Shown: positions 21,971 through 33,453 of the stretch, one piece after another | Layout: each line of letters starts with the position of its first letter | Numbering within the stretch: the stretch's first letter is position 1 | Source of the DNA: Davidsoniella eucalypti | Taxonomy: Eukaryota > Ascomycota > Sordariomycetes > Microascales > Ceratocystidaceae | Assembly: GCA_004009845.1 (NCBI GenBank) | Contig: RMBW01000003.1 | Location: 496,001 to 560,000, forward strand | Length of the DNA: 64,000 bases | Reading direction: 5' to 3' | Made by a program: the position numbers and the translations under genes | The notes under the pieces: generated by a model | What the model saw: only the letters and a program-made list of their open reading frames with translations | What the model was told of the DNA's origin: nothing | Databases searched by the model: none

Positions 21971-23573
21971 ATGCCGCACCGTACGTACAACATCGCCATG
22001 GTCTCGGACTTCTTCTATCCGCAGCCGGGCGGTGTCGAATCGCACATCTACCAACTGGCCACGAAGCTAGTCGACCGCGGCCACAAGGTCATCATCATCA
22101 CCCACGCCTACGAAGACCGCAAGGGTGTGCGCTACATGACCAATGGCATCAAGGTCTACTATTGCCCGTTTGCCATTATCTTTCGCCAGTCTACTGTGCC
22201 CTCGGTGTACTCATTCTTTCCGCTGTTCCGCAACATCATCATCCGCGAACAGATTGAAATTGTTCATGGCCATGCTAGTCTGAGCAACCTGTGCCATGAA
22301 GCTATTCTGCATGCCCGTACTATGGGCTTGCGCACTGTGTTTACCGACCACTCGCTGTTTGGATTTGCCGATTCGTCGTCGATTGGCGCCAACAAGCTGC
22401 TCAAGTTTACACTCAGCGATGTCGACCATGTCATCTGCGTCAGCCATACATGGTACGTACTTTTCTTCCGCGGATATGCTTTGCCCTGATTCTACCTTTC
22501 TAACCCTGATGCGCTATAGTAAGGAAAATACCGTTCTCCGTGCCTCCCTCGACCCGCTCATGGTTTCCGTCATCCCGAACGCCGTCGTCGCCGAGAACTT
22601 CCGGCCTCTCGTCCCACCGCGCCCGGCCCCAGGTCCTACCGACCCCATAACCATTGTCGTTATCTCGCGCCTCTTCTACAACAAAGGCACCGACTTGCTC
22701 ACGGCCGCAATCCCGCGAATTCTCGAAAACCACCCCAACACACGCTTTATCATTGCCGGCGACGGACCCAAAGCCATTGATCTACAACAAATGATCGAAC
22801 AAAACGTTCTGCAAGACAAGGTCGTCATGCTGGGCAAAGTGCGCCATGAAGAGGTCCGCAACGTCATGGTCCGCGGTCATATATACCTCCATCCTTCATT
22901 GACCGAGGCCTTTGGCACCGTCATCGTCGAAGCCGCCTCGTGCGGCCTCTACGTCGTTGCGACCCAAGTCGGCGGCATTCCCGAAGTCCTCCCCTCACAC
23001 ATGACCGTCTTTGCCCGCCCCGAAGAAGATGATCTCGTCGCCGCCACCGGCCGCGCCATTGCAAACCTCCGCACTGGAAAAGTTCACACCGAACTTTTTC
23101 ACGATGAAGTTCGCGAAATGTACTCCTGGATTAACGTCGCAAAACGCGCTGAGCGTGTCTACGACGGCATCTCCGGTACCATATCCGAACTAGAGTTCTA
23201 TGGAGACGACGGTGGCGCTTCGTCCGCTGCTGCCGCCGCCGCTGCTGCTGCATCTGCTGCTTCCGGTACTGTATCTTCCCCCGCTGGAATCGTCCCAGGT
23301 CCACGACACTCGCGCGTTCAGGGCTTCGCCCTCATCGATCGCCTCAAACGATACTACGGCTGCGGTCTATGGGCCGGCAAATTGTTCTGCATCTGGGTCA
23401 TCATCGACTACCTCCTCTTCTTGTTCTTGGAGTGGTATATGCCACGTTCGAGCATAGATATCTGCGAGGGCTGGCCACGAAAACGATACGATTCGGATTC
23501 TGAGTCTGTATATTCAGAACGTCGTGGTGGCCGTGATGCTAGTCGACATCGACATAGTACTAGACTTCGTTGA
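21971..23573 (+). CDS. GPI3: GPI3/PIG-A, catalytic subunit of GPI-GlcNAc transferase
   Basis: Two exons, 21971-22452 and 22520-23573, encode 511 residues. The intron has GTACGT, branch TCTAAC and acceptor ATAG; the join reads CVSHT-C-KENTVLRASLDP. The start is the ATG at 21971 (CCCACC-ATG). Group-1 (GT4) glycosyltransferase motifs are clear: YPQPGGVESHIYQLA near the N-terminus, VVISRLFYNKGTDLL (the UDP-sugar domain start) and the E-x7-E motif TEAFGTVIVEAAS. A C-terminal membrane segment (LFCIWVIIDYLLFLFLEW) anchors it in the ER with the catalytic domain cytosolic. It transfers GlcNAc from UDP-GlcNAc to phosphatidylinositol, the first step of GPI-anchor synthesis, in a complex with Gpi1/2/15/19 and Eri1. 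An Ala/Ser run (about residues 390-410) lies between the catalytic domain and the membrane segment, and the tail is Arg/Ser-rich. Confidence 0.96.
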
Positions 23574-24007
23574 TTTCGGTTGCGTCCTTTCTCTCTTTGT
23601 TCTATAGGAGTTTGAAGTTCTTATCTTTCTTATTCGTCCCTACCATTGCCCTTTTTCCATTTCTATTCACGTTATTCATGATACCCCTACTAAAAGAGTC
23701 TCTTCTTTTTTTTTAACCTATGATATTCAAAGATAAACGAGCCTATCTCAAAATTAATACTTAACGCCGTCTCAAGATATATACTCTCATATAATAATAT
23801 AACCACACAAGTAGCTCAAATCAAATCAGCTAATTCTGTTCTAACATACTAAGTTGTCACTATAATATGGTCTTTTTACATAGCATACAGGCCTTATTGT
23901 TGAGGTATGTCTTTTTTCATGTATTGGTATGATTTCGTTAAAAAGAAGCTATGTATCGACTCTTTAAAGTCTTATGAATTTATTATTTAGAGGTGGCTTT
24001 TTGGTAG
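23574..24007. other. Convergent 3' spacer of GPI3 and APE2
   Basis: This 434-bp AT-rich interval lies between two converging genes. It likely holds both polyadenylation sites; nothing else was seen. Confidence 0.55.
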
Positions 24008-27000
24008 CTATGCCTCAGAGGCATAGCCGTTCTTGATCAGCCACTCTTTGACAACAGCGCTGTCACGAGCCTTATACGCGGCACGAGCCCGAATGTGGTC
24101 CTTGGCAGTCTCCAGCGTACGGTTGAAGCTGGAGGTGTCCTTGTCAGCAAAGAAGGTATCGATCTCTTCAGTGTACTTGACATCGCTGAAGCCGGACAGC
24201 GAAATCTTGATGAACCGATCCACAACCACAGGGTTGCCTAGCTTAGCCAGGCACTGCTCCCAGTTCTCCTGCATGTACTTCCATTGGGCAGGAGCGCCCA
24301 GAGGGTTGGCGGCCAGCGAGGCACCCAGGGCGTGCATGTCAGCAGAAGGAGCAGAGTCCTTGGCAGCAGCAGGAGGCGATAGTGCGAAGAGGAAGGGTAG
24401 TAGGGTCTTCTCAATGACTTCAGAGTCAGGGGCAGCACCCAGAGAAGACAACGAAATGATCTTGCCGTCAATGGAGGTAGTGTTAAACCACTCGTTCTTC
24501 ACGATTTCGACAGCACGCACAGGGTCATTCTTGACGGCCGCATGGTAGATAGCTCCACGAAGGTTGGGGTGGATGGCATCAGACGATGGGTCCTCGACCC
24601 ACTGGTTGAAGCGCTTGAGGGCTTCCTTAGCAATGACGGGGTGGCCGTTAGCAGTGGCCGAGCCGATCAGGCGCTTGCGCAGCTGAGCACGCAGGTAGTC
24701 TTCACCCTCGGGGAACTCCCATCCAATCTCAGTAACGGCCTTGTTTATCAGCTCAAGGATGAACTTCTCAAGTCCGGCCTTGATGACGGGGTCCTCGCCG
24801 AAGACAGTCTTGAGGCGGCTAGTAGAATCCAGAACTTGGCTCCAGACTAGAGTGTTAGTCTCATCCTTGAAACCCTTGGCAAAGGACAGCAACGCCGAGG
24901 TTTCCATGTTACCGGCGTACGCTAGCTCACTAGCAGATCCAACAATAGTGATCTTGTCCTCAACGCTCAGGCGGTCTAGCTGAGTGCCCAGCTTAGCCAG
25001 ACGAGCGGGAGGATAGGCAACACGGAAGAAACCATTGGCATTGCTGTTGAGCTTGTAGAACTCAGGGTCGACACCAGTGATGGTATCTTCCCTGGCAGTT
25101 AGAGCCAGGGTGGAGGTGTCTTTTGAGCCAGTGGTGCCCTCGAGTCCAAGGGGAACCCACCAAACGGTCTCATCATCCTCAGGCTTGACATCACCCGAAG
25201 AAAGGAAGCGGTTCTGTGTGATCTTGAGCTCGCCAGAGACCTCTTCCTTGACAGTCAGGACGGGATGGCCAATCTTGCCAATCCAGGGAGTCATGAGAGC
25301 AGTGACATCCTGGCCGGAAGCCTCGCTCAGAGCATCCCATAGAGCCTGGGTCTTAGCATTGCCATAAGCGTGCTTCTGCAGGTAGACCGAGACACCCTTG
25401 AGGAAGGTCTCAATACCGAGGTGGTTGGCAAGCATACGAATGGAAGAGCAACCCTTGAGGTAGCTGATGTGATCGAAGATCTGGTTGACATCAAGAGCAT
25501 CACGAACAGGAACGTGTATAGAGTGGGAGGCGCGGACACCATCCAGACGGAAGGCAGACTCCATACCTTCGTTGACGAACTGAGCCCAAACCTGCCACTC
25601 GGGGTGCAGGTGGTCAATCGCGTGCCAACCAACCCAGGTGGCGAAGCCCTCGTTCAGCCACAGCTCATCCCACCAGTCCATGGTGACCAAGTTACCGAAC
25701 CACTGATGGGCCAGCTCGTGGGCAACAACGTAGGCAACAGAGTTCAGGAAACGAGCATCCGAAGTCTTGGGGTCATACAAGACCTGGGTAGTGCGATAGG
25801 TGACCAGACCCCAGTTTTCCATGGCACCGTGAGTGAACTCGTGGACGGCGATCAAATCGGCCTTAGGAAGTGGGTAGTCAATACCAAAGATCTCCGAGAA
25901 GAAGTCAATAATCTTAGGAGCGTGTTGGAGAGCCCAGTCACCCTGCTCCTTGAGACCGCGAGTAGTGTAGACACGAACGGGAATCTGCTTGCCGTTGTAC
26001 TTGCGGTCAGTGAAGGCCTCGATGTACTCAAAGTCACCGACGGCCCAGGCAAGCAGGTAGCTGCTCATGACGGGAGAGGTTTCAAAGGAGACCTTCTTCA
26101 GGCCGTCCTTGGTCTTGACCTCCTCCTTGACGGGCATGTTACTCAGAGCAACCTGGTCATCGGGGATCTCAATGTGGAAATCGAAGGTAGCCTTCAGGTT
26201 GGGCTCGTCAAAGCAGGGGAACGCACGACGAGCATCGCACGACTCGAACTGGGTGCTCAGCATGTAGTGCCAGTCCTCATCGCGGGGAACGGAGGGAGCA
26301 GTGGGGGCGACGGGCTTGTACTTGGAGCGGTAAAAACCGGCCATCTCATTGTTCATGGTACCACTGAACTTGAGGGTAATCTTGGCCTTGTCGGTCTCGG
26401 GGATCTCTTCGGCGAAGGCAACAGTGACACGCTGGGCACGTTCATCGTAGGTGTAATCAGTCGACTCGAAAGTCTTACCACCAGCGACAATCTTGACGGC
26501 GGAGGTAAGCTTGACCTCTAGGATATTGATGACTAGCTTGTTGGTAGCTTCCTTGATAGCGACATCGATGCTGCCAACAGAGAAAGAATAGGTTAGCAAG
26601 GATTATATCGTGTTTAGCTGACGCGGGGATTAAGATGTTGATGATGCCTTACTCCCATGTCAAATGCCAGAGTGAGACCATGACCAGGGTTATCATGCCC
26701 TTTTTGCAGGGATTACAGCGGCAATGGAGGGGTAGAAGAACAAAGAACAAACTTACGTGACGGAACCATTGTAGGACCAGGTCTTGAACTCTAGGTCGTA
26801 GAGTGAAAGGTCATAGTGCGACGGCTTGATGGCCGAGGGCAGGACGTCGCGATCAGTCATGATGAGCGAAGTGCCTGCGGACGCGCACAGTTCAAGGGCA
26901 ATAGGCGAGGTACTAATGGTAGAGCAGAGCCGAGCAGCAGCCTCCGGGGTTGAGCGCAGCAGTCTATGAGGAGTGATTTTGTTGGGGTTAGCAACGGACG

Positions 27001-28522
27001 ACAAAAGAACTCAGCAAAGAGGCTATCGTCGACTTCGAGCAGATGAAAAAGAGAACAAAAAGAAAGGGTATAAAGGGCACAGGTTAATTGGAGATGATGT
27101 AAGAGGAGAACGAAGAAGATGGAGAACTAGAAAAGAAAAAGAAAAGAAAAGGTCGGAGGGGCTGCGAGATGTCTGGGCAATAAATAGTCATCACACTGCA
27201 AGGCAAGAGCTTCTGTCCAGCTTCCTTGGAGGAGCATCGGACAAGGCCTAGAATGGCAAGCGCAACAACAAAGAAAACAACAGCAACGCAGCCAACGGCA
27301 CCGGAAAGGGAAAGAGCGAAGCATAGCAAGCTTGGAGGTCGAGCACCCCACTTGAACACAAGCTTTTAGGACTATGATTGGCTAAAAAGGCCCAGAAGGC
27401 TGTCCAAGCTAGTATCAGCGTTTCCTATTGTTCGTTGGAACCTTAGCATTGTTGTTGGCCGGGCCTTCAAATATGGAATTACAGACGCAGATAGCCTTTG
27501 ATCAAGTGGGTTTTTTTCTTGTTCGAAGCGACGGCGTTAGTCTCCTTCCGTGTTGGATGCCTTGCCTTCGTCGACAAGCTCAATAGCATCCGCTACTAAC
27601 ATGCTCACACTATCCTGTCAGGGGCCGATGCGCCATAATTTTCTTTGTAACACTACGTCGCGTGGCCGGTTCGGGGCTTCAGGTGCTCTAGAGGCTAATC
27701 CAAGCCGGCGGGTCTTGCTAGACAAAGAAACGATCGTAGTCTAGCAGCATAGGGAAGGTTGATACTAGCATAGCACTAGTTCCCGGCCACTTGTGTTCTA
27801 GAGTGTCTTTTGTTCGTTCGTCTCGCAAGAGGTCCCAATTCGTTTCTTCGACGACAAGGTCGCCATTGACGGCCTTTGCCCCGCCGCAGACAAGGCGTTT
27901 GATGCATGTTTAGCTTCGACATTGACCCCCCTGCAGAGGCCAATAAGAACAAACCAAAGACTAAGGCTATAGTCGCGCCGCTTTTTCTTCGACATACAAA
28001 GTTATCATTGCTTCAGTTATATGTGCCTATTCTTGCTTTGCTTCTTCCCACTTTCCCTCTCGGGAAGCTATGCGACGATACCCTTAGAGAATAAACAAAG
28101 ATGACTAGTATTTTGGTCTTTTGTACGGCACATGAAGCCTCACTGCAGCAGATAGTGAAGGCTGACAAAAAAGCACATATTGGAAACGCAGAACTAACGA
28201 CGTCATCGAAACGGCACATTGCGAACCGAGGCAAATTTGATCGCAAAGCAGCCCTCTCCCAATATTGCGTCAAGCATGTAGTGTGCTAGCAAGGGAAGAC
28301 AGATAAAAGTTAGACTTACCGGGCGTTGTTCTCCCGCTGTGATCGGGCACTTGTCGTCGTCCCGCCAACGACTGGCGAGACTGCCAGCGACGACGGAGCC
28401 TTGGGTACAATCGAAATCCATCTTCTCGATGAGCTCAAGTTGGCGCCAACGTAGCTTCTGATACTGTGTCCGCTGTGGTTGAGTAACAGGTTGCGGCGCC
28501 CTGCACGAGCAAACGACTGCAT
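24008..28522 (-). CDS. APE2: M1-family aminopeptidase APE2/AAP1, with mitochondrial-type leader exon
   Basis: Three exons on the minus strand: 28522-28320, 26963-26757 and 26570-24008, 990 residues in all. Exon 1 encodes MQSFARAGRRNLLLN..., an Arg/Ser-rich, acid-poor sequence typical of a mitochondrial presequence. Intron 1 (1,356 bp) has GTAAGT, branch TGCTAAC and acceptor ATAG; the join completes an Arg codon (ENNA-R-LLRST). Intron 2 (26571-26756) has GTAAGT, GCTAAC and GCAG, joining NGSVT-IDVAIKE. The zinc aminopeptidase signatures are GAMENWG (about residue 384) and HELAHQWFGN with the downstream NEGFATW glutamate (about 421-450). It removes N-terminal residues from peptides. A second start, ATG 26860 (MTDRDVLPSAIKP), would give an 888-residue cytosolic form. 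I recall that S. cerevisiae APE2 also has a 5' intron and an N-terminal extension, which supports the model. Exon 1 assignment is inferred; the catalytic part is firm. Confidence 0.9.
26964..28319 (-). promoter_or_regulatory. Long first intron of APE2, possible internal promoter
   Basis: The intron is far longer than all others in the window. A pyrimidine tract on the coding strand (27113-27155) resembles fungal promoter/leader DNA. A transcript starting between about 27180 and 26870 would meet ATG 26860 as its first ATG, because no other ATG is seen on the coding strand in that interval. This would yield the leaderless enzyme. Confidence 0.45.
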
Positions 28523-30170
28523 GTTCCTTCTCTTTCTCTCTGTGGTATTTATTAATAAATCAACATGTAGAAATCCAGCGAATCATATAGAAACGAAAAA
28601 ACAGGATGCAATAACTTCGTGACTGGGTTGTGTTCCGAAGAGGCTCTGATCTCGTTGCAAAGAAAAATAACGTTGTAATACCGGTCAACGCAGTTGCTAA
28701 CGACCTACGCTATTCAGAATATTTTTGCTTCTTACCCGTCAAGGCGCTATGAACAGCTACCGAACCCTAAGTAAGAGGGAGAAATACTACTAAGAAAAAA
28801 ATAACCCAAAAAAGGCCAGGCGGGAATCTTGTTCTCATGAACAAGCTTTTGCTTCATTGTGACCTGGCCTGATGGTTTTCTTACTCTCCGTGCTTCTTTT
28901 ATTCCCCCCTTATCCTCACTAGGTTCTTTTTCAAAAAGGGAAGGTAGGAGGAGGTATGGTTAAAAAAGCCTCTATTTGTAGTCTTGTTGAGGAACATAAA
29001 AAGACGAACTGGGCTTCGTATGGGGATGTTTTGAGATGATGAAAAAAAAAACTTACTATTTCTACTGGGGGAAACACGATAGTATCCGGTGATATCACAA
29101 CGTCTTAAGTAGGCAACGTGGGATATTAAAAGTTATATCAAGAAAAAGGCAATAGAGGACAACAGCTTATTATAGCGATTGGCGGCCGTGATCTTCAAAT
29201 GATGTGGCTTGCCAGTTCAACGTTCATCTAACAAAAGGAATTTGGAACAAGATTGTCATAGCCTTCTTTTATTTTTATTTTGTTTAGCGTCTCCACAAAA
29301 CCATAAGAAAGACACGCTTTTTCTTGCTAGTAGTGCTTTTATATACTGATATATCATATCGTCAACAAGGCACTTTTTATCAAACACGTACTACGTAATA
29401 TTATCAAGAAATTCAAACAAGGGACATTTTCCATTTAAAAGTATTGGTGGACATTAATCTAGCTAAAGGAGGCTCCATAACATAAAGTTGAGAATAAAAT
29501 TTAGTAAAAAATTTGAATAATAAAAAAAACTGTAGGAAGATACTCAGATGAATATGTCCATCGGGGAAAAGAACGAAAAGAAGACAAAAGTAAATAAACG
29601 CTTGCATATCAAAAATTCGGAAAAAGAACAGTATAAGAAGAGAAAATATCAAGGGCTTCTGCTAAAAACATCATTGTGGTAAATATCGGTCACCGGACAG
29701 AAAGCCTTTTCTGATATCCATACCACAAGATAGATGGAAAAGAGGGAGAGCGCAGAAGCACCAAAAAGGTAGAATAATATGACAAGGACATTCATCTGAG
29801 TAGAAACAGTAATGATAGAAGAAAGAATAGCCATCAAGATAGGATAGCAAAAGAGAACAAAAAAAAGAATAAAACTCTTCAAAGGCACACATGATCAGGC
29901 TCTAGTATTCGGATCATGATCTCTATCATGTCTAAAAGAGAGAAAAAAGAAAGGAAATAAACCAAAAGAAAATAAAGGGAGCAGTTGTCATCATGAACAT
30001 AAATATCGTAATGGTGTATGGCAGTGGGAAGATATTGCTCCCCTTCTGCATCGTCTTCAACGGCGCATCTTCCAGTAGGATTGAGCTACGGGAAGATGCA
30101 TGTAGTATGGCATCAACTTGATAGAGAAGGGAAGAAAAGAAAGAATATGAGATTCGTAATGTCAAGCCGC
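28523..30170. other. AT-rich spacer between APE2 promoter and PTP gene 3' end
   Basis: The 1.65-kb interval contains A- and T-rich runs. Short hydrophobic open frames (29413-29892) come from AT-rich sequence. No recognised gene was found. Confidence 0.55.
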
Positions 30171-33100
30171 TCAAATGGCAGCATGTGATCCATCGAAGCT
30201 ACCTTGGCGAGGCCGGATACGCGACCCGATGGCCGAATCGGCGGATCTATGGTCCTGAAGTCTGGAGATCCATTCCATTACCGACTCGTAGCAAAGAACG
30301 TACTGTTTGAGCGTCTGTACCATGCTCACTCTCTGGTTGCGGAAGTCATCAACCGTTGTGCGGATAAGATCAATAGACTCATCATTCATCCACTCAACAT
30401 CGAGCACAGGGTATGTTATGGGTTGCACGATAACCGAGCCACGACGGTTCAGGCTATGACTGCGCTGGCGCGTAGATGCACTGGTAGGTGACTGAACTGG
30501 TGGTTCTACAGGTCGTGGTGCTGGTGCTGGTGGTTCTACAACTGGTGGTGCCGTTGTGTCTCCTCCCCGTGATGCCACGCCCGTAGAACGCGGCGAGTTC
30601 GGAGCATTGATGCCCATGGCCGCTGCAATTATAGTAGCCGCGGTGTCAGCCGGAGCACGGTTGCTCAAAACATCGAGGTTAGCTAGACGCTGGCGCTTCA
30701 ACATGTCGATGACGCTATCAACAGTGCAAAAGGTGCCGGTACGGCCGCATCCGGCAGAGCAATGCACCAGAATTGGGCGGGGGGCTGTTTCCATCTCTAC
30801 TTCGTCCTGCCAAGTGCTCGAGGGGTCGATATTAGCGGCACCTTCAGGATGCGAAAGCTGACGCTGAAGGACGTTGGAAAGTTCGACAAGAGCAAGCAGC
30901 CGTGAAGGTTGGGCAGGCGCACCAAAATCGGGCCATCCAGCATAGTGTAGCTGTACAATCTCACGCAGGGGAAGCCATGGATAAGACGTGTGAGAGACGG
31001 CGAAATAGCGGACAATAACATGGCCATCGTCATCGGTGGTTAGGTTGCCTGAAGCAGGAGCAGCCGGGTTAGACTCGAAAGACATGGTTGTGTTAGCACG
31101 AGCGCGAGTTGCCTTTACTGCTTCTTGACGTTGAGGGTCAAGCTCAAGCTTAACCTTGGTCTCAGCCACCTTCTTAACCATGACATGACCATAGCGCTTC
31201 TCTTTCCAGTACGCATGGCACTTGGTGCTGCCACGCTCAGTTTCGGCAGTAAGGTTGACAATCAAGCGAACATCTTGATCCCAGATAACAGACCAGAAGT
31301 CCTATATGAGATAAACGTTTTGATTAGTACATAGTATTCCAAAAGTCGATGTTGAGAGCGTAGAGGCAAGAGGTGAAACTCACATCACAGGTTCCAGGTA
31401 GGGGTCCTTGGCTAGCGATATAACGCTTGTTACTCCGTGACGACTTAATATGGCTGGCATTGATGTAGTCGCAGTCAGGCTTGTTGTGAAGCTTGACTCT
31501 GCAGTGGTCATAGGGAAGGATATCCTTGTAACGGTTCTTGCCACCCTTTTCAAACCCAGATAGACGAACAGTTTCTTTCACGGGCGGGTTTCCAGGCCGG
31601 TTAAGAGTAAGGGCGGCCTTCATACGGTCCTTCTCGTCAATTTCAATATGTAGGAACTTGTCGGAAACCTTCTTGCCCTTGTCTGCAGGCTCTGTAGCCT
31701 CTTGTAACCACAACGGAAGACGGCGTGATTCGATACCAGGAGGTCTCTTGAGGGGCTGCTGGCCGACACCACCGGCGAGATCCATGTTCTGGCGGATAGT
31801 ACCAAAGAAAGGCGCCACAGGGTCGTTTCCTTGTGGAATGGTGACACCGCCGAGAACAGGGATAGAGCAAGTAGTTCCGGACATATCGGTATCACATTGA
31901 TCATCGCCCTTATCGATATAATTGGGAAACTCGTGGATAAAGCTGCTAAAGCCTCCAGCCAGGACGAACGTGTTGCCAAGGAAGCCTTCTTTGGAGAACT
32001 TGCGCAACACGTTGGAGGCCATACCAACTTCGTTCTTATCAGATGAGCAGGTCCCATAAGCAACAATGGTGTGTACTTGACGCCAATGCGACAACTTGTC
32101 AACGTCCTCCGGCTTCTGGAAGCTCTCTAAAAGCTTTTGCAGCTTGAAGTTTTCACGCTTCAGCAGCATAGTAGGTACGCAGAGGTTAAGGGCACCTTGA
32201 ATGTGTGCTGCCGCATAGTTTTGCTGGCATCGTACATCGATAAGCAAAACATTGGTGTGGTCGGTTTCGATTAGCTTTCTAAGATCTGTGTCTTCGATCA
32301 TGTCTGCTGGAGGGAGCATCTTAGCAGATCCCAGGGCAGATGTAGGGGTACCACGAGGCGCAACTGATGAAGTCTTGTTTCCAAGGTTCAACTTGAGTGA
32401 TAATACTGGTCTGGCGGCCGACTTAGACGCAGGCTTTGAAATGGTTTGTTTTGGTAACATGGTCCCGGGCATATGAGGATGGGCTTGGCCGGGCTTCCTC
32501 AGAGAGAAGCCGCGACTAGCTGGTAATGACAAATTCATAGGAGGGGCGTTATTGTTCACAAAGAATGGCGACTCGCTATCAATATCCATTGGTGTCTCGA
32601 TACTCTCTTCACGATGGATAGGAAGTGGGTTGACTTTTGGCTTGGTATCGTAAGTGAATGTGGGCATGGCTGACCGTGGGATCTTGTGGATGTGTTCAAC
32701 GATGAGGCCGTTTGATGGTGGCATCTTGCTCAATGGCGAGCAGGCAGTCGAGGAATCTGTGCTGGATGTGATACTATCGTTGCCGTTGTTAGAGTTGCTA
32801 GAGTCGTTGTTGATGATGGTGATATTGGGCATAGTGTTGAAGCGCGCCATTAACGGACGCTTCTGAGAGCCCGCGTGTGACTGGTAGGCATTCTGCTGCA
32901 GTGATGGCCTTGATATGCGAACGGTAGTCATGTCTTCGGAGGGAGTGGTTGTGGAAGCAGTAGTGTTTGTAGCAGGTGTAATGGTTGAAACGGCTATGTC
33001 GCTGATGTTGGGTAAATTAATTTTAAGGGATTGATGACGACGTTGCTGTTGGTGTTGATGTTGATTATTGAGATCTTGAGTAGCAAAGGTAGAAGAAGCA

Positions 33101-33453
33101 AAGGTAGAAGAAGCAAAGGCCTTGACAGCAGGGGCGGGACCTGGCCATATATCTACGTCCATAGCTGAGGCACTTTCATTAGTGGGATGGTCAATGACCA
33201 GACCAAAGTAGTTGGGACTTGGCGATCGGCCGTTAGTGTTGGCTGCGCCGTCATTGACGTCAATAACGCCTGAAGAGGTTCTCTGGCCCTGGGGAGCAAA
33301 GGCCTGGCCCGCCGAAAATGGACCCCATGTAGGGTGTACAGTATGGGGTGATGGCGATCCAGTCGGCGTGTTTCGTCCCCCTTGATGCAGCGAAGTATGG
33401 GAGGTGTGGCCGCCCGGAGTGTGCCGTGGCGATGTCGTCATAGCGAACTGCAT
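30171..33453 (-). CDS. Rhodanese-domain protein tyrosine phosphatase (MAP-kinase phosphatase type)
   Basis: Two exons, 33453-31384 and 31301-30171, encode 1,066 residues. The intron (31302-31383) has GTGAGT, branch ACTAAT and acceptor ATAG; the join reads PGTCD-DFWSVIWDQ. Residues 1 to about 380 are low-complexity (Ser, Thr, Pro, His, Asn). Residues about 388-510 form a rhodanese-like domain (NVLLIDVRCQQNYAAAHIQGALNL, then TFVLAGGF) without an evident catalytic Cys loop. From about 630 the classical PTP domain runs: DYINASHIK, QGPLPGTCDDFW, WPDFG (Asp815) and P-loop HCSAGCGRTG (Cys871, Arg877). The Q-loop helix (FRNQRVSMVQTLKQYVLCYE) comes after an insertion of about 100 Pro/Ser/Ala-rich residues. 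Fission yeast Pyp1/Pyp2 and budding yeast Ptp2/Ptp3 have the same plan and inactivate stress MAP kinases; this is the likely role. Confidence 0.9.
33082..33119 (-). repeat. 15-bp coding tandem repeat in the PTP gene
   Basis: Two full copies and one partial copy of AGCAAAGGTAGAAGA encode repeated FASST peptides in the disordered N-terminal region. The repeat is in frame and therefore length-variable without breaking the gene. Confidence 0.8.

Noticed and set aside
25370..26521. 383-codon plus-strand frame
   Set aside because: It is exactly antisense to APE2 exon 3, whose codon bias keeps the opposite frame open; the conserved aminopeptidase is on the minus strand.
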